Positions 22,031 through 33,078 of a DNA stretch of 64,000 nt are shown piece by piece. Every line of letters begins with the position of its first letter. The first letter of the stretch is position 1. This DNA comes from Vespula vulgaris (Eukaryota; Arthropoda; Insecta; Hymenoptera; Vespidae): NCBI RefSeq assembly GCF_905475345.1, contig NC_066600.1:440001-504000 (forward strand). The letters run 5' to 3'. A program made the translations under genes and the position numbers. The notes beneath the pieces were generated by a model. The model was not told the DNA's origin. It made no database searches and worked only from the letters and a program-made list of their open reading frames with translations.

Positions 22031-22260
22031 CTTTGTTTCTTCATTACTTATATGAAAGCCTTAAAATAAATGCTACTATCGCGTCTATGATTTTCCAAGC
22101 AATTACGATGCAAATTATTATTAGTCCGATATCCACGAAAATCTCAGTATTGTGAGTGATCGTCATTTTCTCTTCTTGACAATGTTGACTATTGTTCACA
22201 AGTATTAAAAGATAGGCATTGATTTCCAGGTCAAACATTCTCCTCTTACGAAATAATATC
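22030..22260 (-). pseudogene. Upstream part of the acidic exon region, unit 3
   Basis: Nucleotide homologue of the unit 4 stretch NVENILIRRSNDDLNCTCLN, but small indels shift the frame, giving a spurious hydrophobic frame (IGLIIICIVIAWKIIDAIVA). The apparent membrane segment is therefore likely a frameshift product. Confidence 0.4.
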
Positions 22261-22694
22261 TCTTGTACGAGAAAAAGATCAACTTTTGATCAGATTCCAC
22301 ATGCTATGCCCGACAGCACTCTGACAAGCTATCTGATCCCAGTCAATTATATCCTGCTTTTTGATTCGTTGAAAAAGAATTGTGCCCTCGTTCTACCGTT
22401 AAACCCTGGTAAAACTACACCAGGATAGTCTCGTTACGTCAGAGTTCACCATATCGTATCACAGTGCAGAATCTTTGCTATTATATATCCCGTCTTCTAT
22501 TTCTTGCAATTCTATCTCGATTACGTAATGGACATGGAAACGTCGCTTCACGAATCGTTTAAAAACGAGAATTGTGAAAAGGAAAGAAAATGCCTTGTCT
22601 CTAAATCTAGCATGTTCATTTATAATATTCCCAAAAGCTTGGTAAAAAATTCTGAAAGCTGTCGATAATCCTCGATAATAAAGTACTGCAGTTC

Positions 22695-22708
22695 GTTACT
22701 ATGGTAAC
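22695..22708. promoter_or_regulatory. RFX X-box-like palindrome, unit 3
   Basis: GTTACTATGGTAAC, the closest match among the four copies to the two-sided X-box form apart from one base. It lies in the coding-like string SYYGNE. Confidence 0.3.
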
Positions 22709-22713
22709 TCAAT

Positions 22714-22742
22714 ATGTGCTTTCTCTCTCTCTGTGCTCTCCC

Positions 22743-22775
<33 letters not shown>

Positions 22776-22800
22776 GTGCTCTCTGTGCTCTCAATATGCG
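22714..22800. repeat. CT-rich microsatellite
   Basis: Run of ctctctct with ctgtgctctc interruptions, inserted within the FIDGD-type exon block of unit 3 only. Confidence 0.9.
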
Positions 22801-22939
22801 CATAAAGTAGATATGTATTCTCTCTTCTTTCCTTCTTTTAAATTCGAGCTATACCAAAGCTACGTATCATCGCCGTTGAACTGTAACAAAAAAATAAAAA
22901 TTATAAAGGGCATCGTTTTAAACGGTAACACTCGATAAC

Positions 22940-24060
22940 TTGAAAATAAGATATTTTACATTCCAATGGGTGGGTCATGATAGATGAAAAATATATTTTT
23001 GACGAAGGATTGTTCGAAACGATTTTCTTATAAATATAATAATTCCTGTAATATAAATTTCTTATAATATAATATAAATTAATATAAATATAATAATCAT
23101 GGGAAGGAAGGATATTAGTTGACGTTTAATAATAATAATGAAAAAGCTACTTTTAATAACAATAATAAAAAAAAGAAGATACTTCTTGGGTTGATTAATT
23201 AGACTATGATTCAATTTTTATTACGTTAAATAAGAAATTGAAAAAATAAATATTCCTCCGATACAAGCGACCAATGAGCATGGAGCGAAGGATTTGAAAC
23301 AATATCCGCGTATGTAATTCGGATTAAACTAAAAAGAAAAATGATATATGGAATTCAGAAGGGTTTACGAGAAATTCATTTCGACCAAACCCATAATCGG
23401 CTCTTCGGCTCTTCGGCTCTTCGGCTCTTTCAACTCTTTCGACTCTTTCGGCCTTTTCGAAGCATTCGACCATGTAATAGGACAGATAGGCCTGCGTAAA
23501 GCCTATTATAAGGAAATATGCGAAAGAGACAGAGATTGAATAACGAAAAAAGAAAAAAAAAATTAACGACAGACCTCCTCTGAATCCATATATTTCGTTA
23601 TTCCGTAACAAGGAAAGAGAAACGTGTTTTAATTAAAATAATACAAAAGAAAAAAAAAGAAGACAATATTACGAGAAAAGTTTCCACGCAATATTTTTTA
23701 TATAATAATTATAACTTTTTTTATATATTAATATAAAAAAAAAAGAAGACAATATTACGAGATAAATTTTCACGCAATATCGCTATCGAGCGATATCGAG
23801 ATAAGTATAAGTTCCTAAGGACAAATTTCTCGGCTGATTTTACAAAGAGAAATATATCATAATATACAAAGAAAATTATCTTGGAACTAATTGAATTGGG
23901 ATGAAAAATGCCATAAGATCGCCGGACGTAACTTACCCAATTGACATTAAATAGCTACTGAGAAGCAAGGTATAAAGTAAAATATCATTTTCGAACAAAT
24001 TAGTACCTGCTTGAAATAAATCAACCTACCAACTTTTAAATTTTCATATAACTCGGATGC
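22940..24060. other. Unit 3 spacer
   Basis: Conserved inter-exon sequence with a short (ctcttcggc)n run at 23400-23440 and an AT-rich duplicated stretch near 23640-23780 (aaaagaagacaatattacgag occurs twice). Overlapping open frames on both strands at 23324-23611 arise from this low-complexity sequence; no gene supported. Confidence 0.5.
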
Positions 24061-24063
24061 ATG

Positions 24064-24117
24064 TTAAACTTCTTCGGAAGATACTTCTGTTTTTCCGTTT
24101 TCCGCTATCGATCTCAT
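24064..24117 (-). CDS. C-terminal exon, 17 codons plus stop, unit 3
   Basis: Minus strand: acceptor ctttttacag, MRSIAENGKTEVSSEEV, stop. It is one codon shorter than in units 2 and 4 (an exact 3-nt difference), so the frame and stop are preserved. Confidence 0.5.
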   Translation of the reverse strand: MRSIAENGKTEVSSEEV

Positions 24118-24217
24118 CTGTAAAAAGATGATCATTATAAATATCACATTGTTATATCATTCGAATAGCATATTGTAATACTAAAGCTATTGTTCGTATA
24201 TGTCTGATAGCGTCTAC

Positions 24218-24335
24218 CCATGCAGCTATAGCTTTTGAAATTTGATTTTATGCATCTGTAAACAAATTAATTTGTTTTCTAGTATGGAATAGTAGATAAT
24301 GTAGGTATGGATTGACGTGCATAATAACATTGCAG
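24218..24335 (-). pseudogene. Penultimate exon, frameshifted, unit 3
   Basis: Same acceptor (caattgacag) and donor position (gcatgg/gtagac) as units 2 and 4 but 118 nt instead of 119. The one-base loss breaks the frame around SILENKLICLQMHKIKF. Unit 5 shows a related broken version at about 52200-52325. Confidence 0.5.
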
Positions 24336-24570
24336 CTGTCAATTGAGGTGATAGCATTATTATGGAAATAATGCAACCGATGATTTGTATAGAATTTCTG
24401 ATATATACATTTATATGTGTGTATTGAATGTACATTCAAAATGTGATATATGTTATCGGCTCGATATTCTCCCTCTATCATATGAGAAGATGTCCGAATA
24501 TAAATGAAAGTAAAAAATGCTTACGAGATCTAAATTTTATTATGATTCAAAAGAATAAAGAACAAACTAC

Positions 24571-24713
24571 CTTCTATCTCTGTTAGAAATCAATTCGATA
24601 TAAAATCTACATCCTCGTGCAACATAAATACGTGCCAACATAATAGCATTTTCTTTATCTCGGACCATTTCTTTTGTTAATACATTTATTATGTTATCAC
24701 CAGGTAATATTCT
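24571..24713 (-). CDS. 143-nt exon (DNIINVLTKEMVRDKENAIM), unit 3
   Basis: Minus-strand acceptor ttatttctag, an open frame RILPGDNIINVLTKEMVRDK, then ENAIMLARIYVARGCRFYIE, then LISNRDR, and a gtagttt donor. Unit 4 has an exon of exactly the same length and frame with substitutions (ERECKFYNKLNSNRDK); unit 5 is shortened and broken. Equal length, flanking splice signals and conservative changes make this one of the best exon candidates in the window. No family recognised. It leaves two bases over, which does not join in frame to the AILLY exon directly, so another exon must lie between or annotation is incomplete. Confidence 0.5.
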
Positions 24714-24929
24714 CTAGAAATAAGAAATATATTCAATGTAGTGGTTCGAGATGTAGGAATGAATTTAAACATAGGCGGTAAAAACGATGCCGTCGAATTC
24801 GATAAGACCCACTCGAATTCGAGAGCACACTTTCAAGTAAATAAATTTATTTTAACATATATAACTTAATACTCGTTTATTACGAATAATAAATTAATAA
24901 ATCAATATTCGTCGTTTGAAAAATAAATT

Positions 24930-27560
24930 TTATATCTATTTGATATATTTTGAATATTTGGAATATTTTTTGCTGCAATTATTTTTGGCTTTATAAACGG
25001 TTGAAAAAAGGGAATTGTATATTGTAAAATATACTAAATGAAAATTCTGCCGCATTTGATACGAAAGTCGTTTAGCGCTCTCAATATCGCTGCGTGGTTC
25101 CTTAGCAACAACATCTGCATCAAATACGTCATAACTTCCATATTGAAAGCGCATGAGCAGCCATTAGCTCCGCCCATAGCTACAGCTTCGATCAATAAAC
25201 GCCATAAATTGCTTTTCTGGGTCGCACCGATTCCTTTGTTTTTAATAAAATTTCACAATTATCGAATTTCCTTTTTATTAATTTTCTTTTCCAAAATGTA
25301 ATAATAATGTTTAAAAGCTACTCGAGTATATGCTTGTCGCGAAAGTACTAGTCGCAAAATATTTGACAATTATTCCGTCATGAGATAGATACAGAAATCA
25401 AATAAATTAAATAGGACAACAACCCCTTGAATTTATAAAGCCCTGGCCAAAACCAGTTGACCCAAATAGTAAGAAACCCAGGCAAACTCGTTCGAAAGAT
25501 ACAAAAGTAACGTTATGCCACTATGAAATTTAAATAACATAAAAATAGGATACATCTTTTTTTTTATCCATCCTTCATCAAATGATTTAAAATTGTTTTC
25601 TGATCAATTTTTAGTTCTTTATAGACATCATTTACATCAATTCTTTCAGAACTTGCGTTCATATAGGAAACGCTTAAAGGACCTGCGTACTACGTATCGC
25701 GTCGATCAATAAACATGACGAACGTTTGTCATAGACTTTCATTTGACTACAGTCGTATCCCTCCCTCTCTCTCTTTTTTTTTTTTTTTTTTTTTTAATAG
25801 AAAAATTTTAGAATGTATCAAATTTCTGTTTTATTTATGCTTATTTCCAAGATGTAATAATAATATTTAAAAGCTACTCGAGTAGATGCTTGTCACGAAA
25901 GTACTCGTCGCAAAATATTTGACAATTATTTTGTCATGAGATAGACACAGAAATCGGATAAATAAAGGAGGACGATCACCCTTTGAATTTATAAAGCCCT
26001 TGCCAAAACCAGTTGACTCAAATAGTAAGAAACCAAATGGCAAACTCGTTCGAAGGATACAGGAGGAACGTTATGCGACTACGGAATTTAACAAACACGC
26101 AAATAGAATACTTCTTCTTTTTTTTTATCCATCCTTCATCAAATGATTCAAAATTGTTTTCTAGTCAATTTTTAGTTCTTTCAGGACATCATCTACATCA
26201 ATTTTTTCATAATTTACGTTCATATTGAAATTATGAATATTCATATTGAAACGTTTAAAAGACCTGCGTGCTACATACCGCGTCGATCAATAAACATGAC
26301 GGATATTTTTCATAGACTTTCATTTGACTTCAGTTGTATCCTTCTCTCGTTTTGTAGGAAAATTTTAGGAAAATATTGAATTTCTGTTTTATTTCTGCTT
26401 ATTTCTAAGACGTAATAATAACGTTTAAATGCTACTCGAATAGATGCTTGCAAAAGTACTTGTCGTGAAATATTTGACAATTATTCCATTATGAGACAGA
26501 TACGGAAGTCAAATAAATTACGAGAGGACGACTTCCCTTCGAATTTACAAAACCCTTGCCAAAATCAATTGTAAAAAGAAACACGATGGTAAAAATAAAG
26601 TAGAAACGTTATGCTATTACGGAATTTAAAAAAACTCACAAATATGATATTTTTCTTTTTTCATCCATCCTTCTTCGAATGGTTTAAAATTGTTTTCTAA
26701 TCGACATTTATTTCCTTAGCGACATCATCTACATTAGTTTATAAAAAAATGTCATAACTTACTTTCATATTGGAAGTTTTTAAAAGCTATTACATGCTGG
26801 GCCCATTGATAATCCATCGATTAATAAACATCGCCAATTTGTTTGATTGACCTCTATTTGACTTCAGCTGCATCCTTCCCTTTTTTGTAGAAAAATTTCA
26901 AAATGTATCGAGTTTCTTCTTTATTTTTGCTCATTTTCAAGATGTAATAATTTACGTTTAAATGCTACTCGTGTAAACGCTTGTCGCAAAAGTATTTTAC
27001 AAAGATATTTGACAATTATTTCGTTATGAAATAAATAAAGAAATCAGATAAACTAGGAGAACGATTTTCCTTCGAATTTGCAAAGTCGTTGCCGATATCA
27101 TTTGAAAGAAACGCCATGACAAACGCGTTCGAAAAATGAAGGGAAAATGTTATGCCATTACGGAATTTGAAACAAAAAACCGCAAATATGATATTTCTCT
27201 TTTTTTAACTATCTTCCTTCAAAGGATTTAAAATTTTTTCCGGTCATTGCTTAGTTTCTTAGCGACATTATCTGCAGCAATTATTTCGTAAATTACTTTC
27301 ATATTGAAAATGTATGAAAATACATACTGCATTGATCAGTAAAATTATTACAAATCTTTTCGATCAAGTTTTAATCGGCTTCGGTCGAATTCTTTCCTTT
27401 TTTGTTTTAATAAAACTTTAAATTGCGTCGAATTTCTTCTGTTTTCACTCACTTTTCAGTTTTCTTAATAAATTTTGTTTTTGAATAAATTCTACATAAA
27501 TGAATTTATATAATCATTTTAAAAATGTTCTTAAAAAATAAGTTACAAAATTTACAAATT
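24930..27560 (-). repeat. Mariner-derived module array, unit 3 (five modules)
   Basis: Five minus-strand modules with second-motif cores at about 25060-25140, 25590-25660, 26130-26210, 26675-26755 and 27225-27300. Examples: RFQYGSYDVFDADVVAKE (first), GIDVNDVYKELKIDQKTILN (second), VDDVAKEINVD-stop-KTILNH (fourth). Each module also holds the N-terminal KEEIRYxxKFxYKKG-like string and the linker FKRFQY. These match the paired helix-turn-helix DNA-binding region of mariner transposases. Most copies carry one to three stops or frameshifts. The first module, nearest the 143-nt exon, has lost the second motif's end. Confidence 0.6.
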
Positions 27561-28500
27561 CACCCGTTCACTGTACGAAATCGTTATAAAATTTCACCGA
27601 GGCTGTTCAGGCACCTTTTTTCGTAACGGTTTGAGCTCGGCAACTGAAGATGTGGACGGAATACGAACTAAGGCTATCGTATCGATGTGTAAGGCTGTGT
27701 TAGTGTTCCCCCTAACGCATACATAACAATAGGTATTGTATAAGCTTGACCAATAGGTTTAATAAAGTGTGAATTCAAACTTTTCAGTTACGCATATATA
27801 TATTGTTTCGTACGTCAATGTCCATCAAGATATATATAATATAGAGACATAATAGACATATAATTTGATTTGTTTTACACACATAGAGATATAATAGTAA
27901 TATACCTAACATATAATTAATACATATAAGAACTGATACAATAGTAAATTTACAAGAGAAAAGTAAAACTTCGTCGAATGTTTTCTTAAAAATAATTAAC
28001 AAATACAATGTAAAGTGAACAATGTAAAACATAGTAAAGCGTTTGGAAAAAACGTAGGGAAAAAATCTCTTAGATAACGTGAAAACGAACTCTCGTTTTG
28101 ATCTTTTATGAAACCAATCGAATTCGGTGGTATTCATTTATTTCTTTCCTCTCAGCTTGTAGATAAACAATTTCCAGACCCTACGGCAAATATTACATTA
28201 CAATAAATGGTTATAATAAATAAATGATAATAATAAATATTTTGAAAATATTTTACCTGCAACGTATTGTATAAATGCTGCGCTTGGTGGCGTATGTGGA
28301 TGAAAAATAAAATACAAGTCCAATTATTAAGAAACCAGCTTCTGCGTTTATATAAAGCTTGATTCTTAATAGTTGTGCTTCTACTCTATCAATACTCTTT
28401 CTGTCAACTTTCTTTTTAACGTCTTCGAAATTACAACTATTGTGGTTTTGTCAATTCATCAATAGTAATTCAATATGTTTTTCAATTTCGATTGCTTGGC
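27560..28500 (-). pseudogene. Serine-rich exon block and following region, unit 3
   Basis: 27590-27780 is the frameshifted homologue of the ALHTNEIDLVHISSTSSS block (here reading PIGQAYTIPIVMYA, then another frame). 27780-28500 aligns with the exon-intron region of the other units, including the ttttacctgcaac donor complement at about 28250. No intact coding frame is supported. Confidence 0.4.
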
Positions 28501-28879
28501 ACAATTTTTCCACTTGCTGATAGTGAAGTTCTTAATCGATCATTTGAACGGCAGCAGCAATTCATAGTAAATAATTACTTTATCCTTTACGTCCATCACA
28601 CCCAGCATCATCTTTCTTAGCACCAAATCTGACTTTTCGATTTGCTTTCCGTTTGTAGAACTTCTTCTGCCTCAACTAGGATCATTTTTGAATATAGTCA
28701 ATAATGAGTTGCTTGAATTATATAGATGATAGTATCTCAATAATACATCAATTCTTCAAAATCATAAATTTCTTCTTCATTTTTTTCAATCATTGATATG
28801 TTTTAATAAATTTTAGATGAATAAATAAACATAATCACAGCCATTATAAAAATACTTATTGATTTGTGTCCTTTTGAAT

Positions 28880-29098
28880 GGAAGACTATTATTCTCCGTG
28901 GCCTTTCATCACCTTTTTCCCCATTGTTTTTCTTTCCGTTTGGGTCAATTGGTTTTATTTAAATCAATTCCAAATTCGACAAGAAGAGATTCTGCTGTTT
29001 TATCAAATTTCTTTTCTATCTCACCCAGAGATAATTGGCCAATACAATGTGCCGTACCAAGTCTTCTTGCGATTTATCATTTTAAGTCCTGAAATAAT
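28880..29098 (-). pseudogene. N-terminal exon block (GQLSLGEIEKKFDK), unit 3
   Basis: Acceptor ttatttcag at 29099. The minus strand reads ARRLGTAHCIGQLSLGEIEK then KFDKTAESLLVEFGI, and in a second frame KPIDPNGKKNNGEKGDER. Unit 5 aligns with AAKQLGMIYYTGQTLEEIGK then KLDKSKNFSPSNSEYF. The shared pattern LGxxxxxGQxxxEEIxKKxDK suggests a short helical region followed by a basic disordered segment. Frameshifts are present in every copy. No known family. Confidence 0.4.
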
Positions 29099-29129
29099 TC
29101 AATTAAAACATATATTACATTACTATCAT

Positions 29130-29280
29130 ACAAATAATTGATTGTAAAGATTTTCTATGGACTTACAGTGGTGTTGAATTAATATTTCAATACTTTGCAG
29201 GGTAAACTGGCCATTTTTGAAAAGGTAGTTTTCCTAAAAATCAAACCTTCTGATAAACGTCTAATAGATAACATAATATG
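29130..29280 (-). pseudogene. Second coding exon relic (QKWPVYPAKY), unit 3
   Basis: Minus strand: acceptor gatttttag, GKLPFQKWPVYPAKY, stop, and a gtaagtcc donor. The unit 5 version (about 59640-59740) reads EKSISQKWPVFSPKNKVLEY, stop. Same splice signals in both. Confidence 0.4.
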
Positions 29281-29321
29281 TACAGTTACATGTGTAGACA
29301 ATATTAGAAATAAAAACTAAC

Positions 29322-29378
29322 CGTTTTCAATGTGAAAGAGGATCTGCTTTCCATATTCTTCTCCTATCGTTTCTCCAT
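29322..29378 (-). pseudogene. First coding exon relic, unit 3
   Basis: ATG at 29378, MEKR, an in-frame stop, then a stretch homologous to KQIxFHIxx of unit 5, donor gttagt at 29321. Unit 5 is open (MVQEEANKQIFFHIK). Conserved intron text (tttaaatataag) flanks the upstream side in all units. Confidence 0.4.
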
Positions 29379-29589
29379 AGCTGACTTATATTTAAATATT
29401 TAACCTAATACTAATTTCTAACCTTAAATTATATACGCGAATAATAGAAGTCAAAGAAGTAAACAGAAATAAAATTACAAATAGAAATCAATACAAAAGT
29501 GATCATCCTAATTATCTAATATTTTGAATTAAATTTCATATTTGATTATTTTTCTACATAACATATTTACTACTTATATTGAAATTTAA

Positions 29590-29700
29590 ACGAAACGTTT
29601 CTTGGTATTATTCAAATCCAAATAATCAAATTTGATAAAACTGCCGCCCTTTCAAAAGGCGGCTTTTCATTGAATATTTTTGTAATTATTCCTTAAAAAT
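29590..29700. promoter_or_regulatory. Upstream block with perfect short hairpin, unit 3
   Basis: Holds gccgccctttcaaaaggcggc (29643-29663), a six-base GC stem around a nine-base loop. A copy with one mismatch is at 45737-45756. It sits where units 2 and 4 have the ggcgcg..aaaggcgac string, so it may be part of the same upstream element. Function unknown. Confidence 0.35.
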
Positions 29701-29775
29701 TGTATTCGTGTTAAAAATTATGATATCTTAAAAACAAGAGAAGATGAAAAAGAAATTCAGTATATTTTGAACTTT

Positions 29776-29779
<4 letters not shown>

Positions 29780-29840
<61 letters not shown>
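29780..29840. repeat. Poly(A) tract of 61 bases
   Basis: Uninterrupted A run. It aligns with a nine-A run at 15331-15340 within the plus-strand mariner relic of unit 2, so it is an expansion of an existing A run and not the tail of a retroelement. Confidence 0.95.
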
Positions 29841-29842
<2 letters not shown>

Positions 29843-30060
29843 AGAATGCGCCTCAAGTTTTTGTGCTCAAAATAGGTAAATTATCGAAGATATTCTAATT
29901 GTCCAATTACATCGTTTTCATTATAAATGGTATAATGAAACAATTTATTTTTGAGTTAAAACATCAAGAAACGTTTTTCTATTAACGAATCACTATTAAC
30001 ATTACTACAAATTATATTAACTACAAATTGAATGATTTATTTTTCGTTTAATATAATATA

Positions 30061-30170
30061 CGTTAATTTAATATATTATATATATATATATTATATACAT
30101 ATCCATATAACATATTATATATATATATATGTACATTTAATAATTTTATATTTAATACATTTAATATAAA

Positions 30171-30220
<50 letters not shown>

Positions 30221-30260
30221 TATATATATAAATATATATAATATATAATAATAATTATAT
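30061..30260. repeat. AT-rich simple sequence
   Basis: Several (AT)n runs separated by ttaatata motifs, including about 40 bp of pure AT near 30178-30215. Confidence 0.9.
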
Positions 30261-30282
30261 TATAATAAATATATGAAAATAT

Positions 30283-30414
30283 TTAGGATCGAAGTAAAAG
30301 ATAAAGATAAATTATATAATACGTGCAGACGACTAAATGAAGATAAATACAAATACAAATAACAACAAATAAACACATTATAAATATCTTTTTGTCCGTT
30401 TCTGATCACGTAGT
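30283..30414 (-). CDS. Last exon with membrane segment, micropeptide-like frame, unit 4 position
   Basis: Minus strand: acceptor tttatttcag, then an open frame to a stop at 30283. From the ATG at 30378 it encodes 31 residues, starting MCLFVVICICIYLHLVVCTY and ending LLLRS. Apart from the last few residues it is one hydrophobic helix, suitable as a tail anchor or a small membrane peptide. Copies at 47207-47302 (minus) and 45916-46011 (plus) are of identical length, and a diverged copy is at 45259-45348. The conserved donor of this unit is at 31088, giving an intron of about 0.67 kb. Protein partner and function unknown. Confidence 0.45.
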
Positions 30415-31088
30415 CTGAAATAAATACAAAAATTATTATGTAATGTAATATTAACATGCAAGTATTGTAAGTATTTATAAGAAAAAATATTATATAAGTT
30501 TATTTCTAAGTTAATTGCAAAGAAAATGTATCGAATTTGGGAAGAACTAGCCAAAATATTTCTATCTGATAAGAAGAAATTATAGTAAAAAAAATTAGAC
30601 CTCAATATTGCGTTATTGATAGATCGGAACAAAGTTTTATGACAACCTGTTAATTAAAAAAAGAGATTGTCAAGCATTACGTCAATCATTACGTTGTGCA
30701 AATGTCAAACAAACGTTCCTAAGTATTTTTATATCATTACAAATGTTTCACTAAATTTCCTAATTCAAATAATTCGAATTACATTTTCTTCTCTGTTTAA
30801 TATTATGTAATAATACACCAAAGACAAATTACACTTTGTAAAATATAGTTTAAAATAATAATAAAAGGCTATATAATTTTTTATAGTATATTATAAAAGA
30901 GTGTCTCGTAATATTGGATACAGAATTGTATAAAATAATGTATGATGTAAGATTTGTAACATAACTGACAGATACGTATATAAAATTATACAATTACCTA
31001 TAACACGTTATATAAAAAAAAAGTCTATGAAAACAAATTCTTGTGTCAGATATTGAATGTTATAAAGTTCAAATATGATTTATCTTAC

Positions 31089-31180
31089 CTAAAGGATGCT
31101 TTCACAAATTTATCGATCGCTTTTTGAGCTCTTTGGATGTTGTTATAGATGTGTAGTTCACTTTTGAATATTAATAAATC
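31089..31180 (-). pseudogene. Exon ending at conserved donor, unit 4
   Basis: Minus-strand block VNYTSITTSKELKKRSINL, then a stop, just before the donor gtaagataaatc (31088 downward). Homologous to NFRSVTTSEGPKKRSIFQ in unit 5. May be non-coding. Confidence 0.35.
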
Positions 31181-31269
31181 TTTGTTAGACGTCAAAATGA
31201 ATCAGGCCGTGTCACGATGGCACAACTGTCGGAGAGCGCCTGAGTGAAGGAACCTTCTTTTAGGGAATA

Positions 31270-31500
31270 CCGTAATATTCAAATATGAAATAAATCCCGG
31301 CTCCCCCACTGTCTATCAGCTCTTCCACGACCCCGCATCCCGTATAAAACCTTACCGTGAGCATGCGCCATTTACATCTCCCACTTTTTAGCTATCCTAC
31401 GTATTTGATTCGTCCACGGAAGTACAGCCCCTGTAATCCCTACCAGGTGGCACGGATAAATTTGGATCGATATTACCGTAGCAACAAATAGCTCTTTACA
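31270..31500. promoter_or_regulatory. Candidate promoter block of unit 4
   Basis: GC-richer block with cggctcccccac, gagcatgcgccat at 31359-31371, ctcccactttttagct and cagcccctgtaatccc, all shared with units 2, 3 and 5. Confidence 0.4.
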
Positions 31501-32832
31501 ATTCTCTTTCTTTTCTTTTCAATTCTATTCTCTCCTTTCGATTCCCCCTATCGATTATTCTTTATACGCGTATCCTTTTTTCATTTCACTCTTTAGAAAG
31601 CGCAGTTCCTCTATCTCTTTCTTTTGGAAGGGAATTCTTTTGTAAATTTATTTATTCGTTATAAATAATATTTTTTAATATTTTTTGGGGAATTTATTTA
31701 TTTACATTTATTTGCATTTAATTAAAGAAAGGGAGGATTGACACATATATTTAATTAAAGGATAGGAAGTACAGAATTTGAAACATCGTATTTAGATGGG
31801 TTGTATTTGTATATTTCTACACCATTTATAGCTTATACTTTACCTGATGTTGGTCGCTGATGGATGTTCGACAGGAAAAAATAGAATAGTAGAGATCTTG
31901 ATTATTCACCTAAGTAATAATTAAAAGTAAATGTTGACGAAGTGTTGCATCGTATATGTGCTTTTCGAGGACTTAAATCATTCGGATAATGCCATTCCCA
32001 ACGTTATAAAAAAGCTAATAAAAAATCATTGCTGTATGTTTTATGCGTTATACGCAATGAAAAATAAGCAATGTGTAATTTAGTATGTAGAATGCGAATT
32101 ATTAGCAGCTAAAAATATTATTGCGTTATCCTTTTTAAAAATCTCGAAAAAAGCGTTATTTTAATTTTACGAAAATTCAGTTGTCTGTACAAAGCGATTA
32201 AATCATCGACGTAGTAAATTGCTCTCAAAGCAAAGCGAGACTACTAATTGAGTAACGTAGGTACGTAAGCGCCTAATTAAATCGCGTAGCTAACCAAATC
32301 GTGCAATATTCCGCTACGAGCTTATTGAGAGGGATGCACGAGAAAATATACCTTTTATACCTGAAGTGGTTATTCTCTAAAGAGGGTTTATACACACATA
32401 CACGCGTACGTACGTGCTTTTACCACTTAACCCCTACCTAAACGCATCGTTCAAGAGCTGAGGCAGATCGAGGGAAGTATAATAAAGCGTTTAATATGGT
32501 GGTACCTAACGATACACGTGCTGACTCATACTCATTCTGTTAAATCCCTATCAAATCTGGTATAACGAGGGTATTTGCGCAAAGCTCCAAATTAATTCGT
32601 ACTAATCCGCGCTGAATTTCTCGATAAAAATTGAATGGAATATTCTTCCGAAGTATTTTTTTGAAATATTTTTATAAAATGTGAATATGAAATATTTTTT
32701 ACAAATACACGTCCTGAATATTATAACAAACAAATTGGAACTATATATTTTTACGAATTTAAATGTCTGAATTTGAAATGTCATATACATGAGAAATCAA
32801 TCATCGATCGAATCCGAGATGCGTATAAGCTC
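31500..32832. other. Unit 4 spacer, no gene supported
   Basis: Conserved spacer. At 32600-32790 the minus frame is not kept in other units. The lower part of the acidic exon region is largely deleted here relative to unit 3. Confidence 0.5.
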
Positions 32833-33078
32833 CTAATTCTCACCCTCGTCTTCAACTTTTCTCTCTCTTTGTTCTTCTTCTCCTTCTACTTCAGGATCGA
32901 TTAACAGATTTTTCATATCAGGGTGATCGTTAATCTTTCTTGTTTCTTCGTTTCTAATCAGACCGATGGTCTTGAAATAAATATTGTTATCGCGTCTATG
33001 ATTATTTAAACAAGTGCAATTCAAATCATCGTTAGATCGACGTATAAGAATATTCTCAACGTTATGATCGATCTCCAT
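32833..33078 (-). CDS. Acidic exon region, 81 codons, unit 4
   Basis: Open minus-strand frame from ATG: MEIDHNVENILIRRSNDDLN, CTCLNNHRRDNNIYFKTIGL, IRNEETRKINDHPDMKNLLI and on to an acidic C-terminus (EVEGEEEQRERKVEDEGEN), stop. The unit 3 homologue continues past this stop (EGEDKEPIRIYDLLDDFF) and unit 2 keeps NAESVLIYRSNDNLNC. The open length and conservation in three units support coding ancestry. Very charged, probably disordered; no family recognised. The frame may be one exon of a larger protein. Confidence 0.45.
   Translation of the reverse strand: MEIDHNVENILIRRSNDDLNCTCLNNHRRDNNIYFKTIGLIRNEETRKINDHPDMKNLLIDPEVEGEEEQRERKVEDEGEN

Larger units (their letters stand above)
22594..22880 (-). 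pseudogene. FIDGD-type exon relic, unit 3
   Basis: Acceptor ttttgttacag above 22880, then a decayed FIDGD-like start, and after a CT-rich microsatellite insertion the string LSYYGNELQYFIIEDYR. The donor position reads gacaag/gc instead of gacaag/gt, so splicing may be lost. The X-box-like site GTTACTATGGTAAC is at 22695-22708. Confidence 0.4.
18951..30460. repeat. Duplicated unit 3
   Basis: Full unit with single-copy intron landmark (18970), GAGCATGCGCC block (19883), long acidic exon region, FIDGD-type exon, C-terminal exons 24064-24335, 143-nt exon 24571-24713, five mariner modules and N-terminal exon candidates to 29378. The plus-strand mariner segment is reduced to a fragment after a 61-base poly(A) tract. 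In its N-terminal exons it is closer to unit 5 than to units 2 and 4. Confidence 0.65.

Noticed and set aside
22044..22238. Membrane protein frame IGLIIICIVIAWKIIDAIVA
   Set aside because: The homologous DNA in units 2 and 4 encodes a polar peptide in another frame; small indels explain the hydrophobic frame.
29780..29840. Poly(A) tail of a retrotransposed gene
   Set aside because: The sequence before the tract aligns to unit sequence, not to a foreign cDNA, and no target-site duplication is visible.
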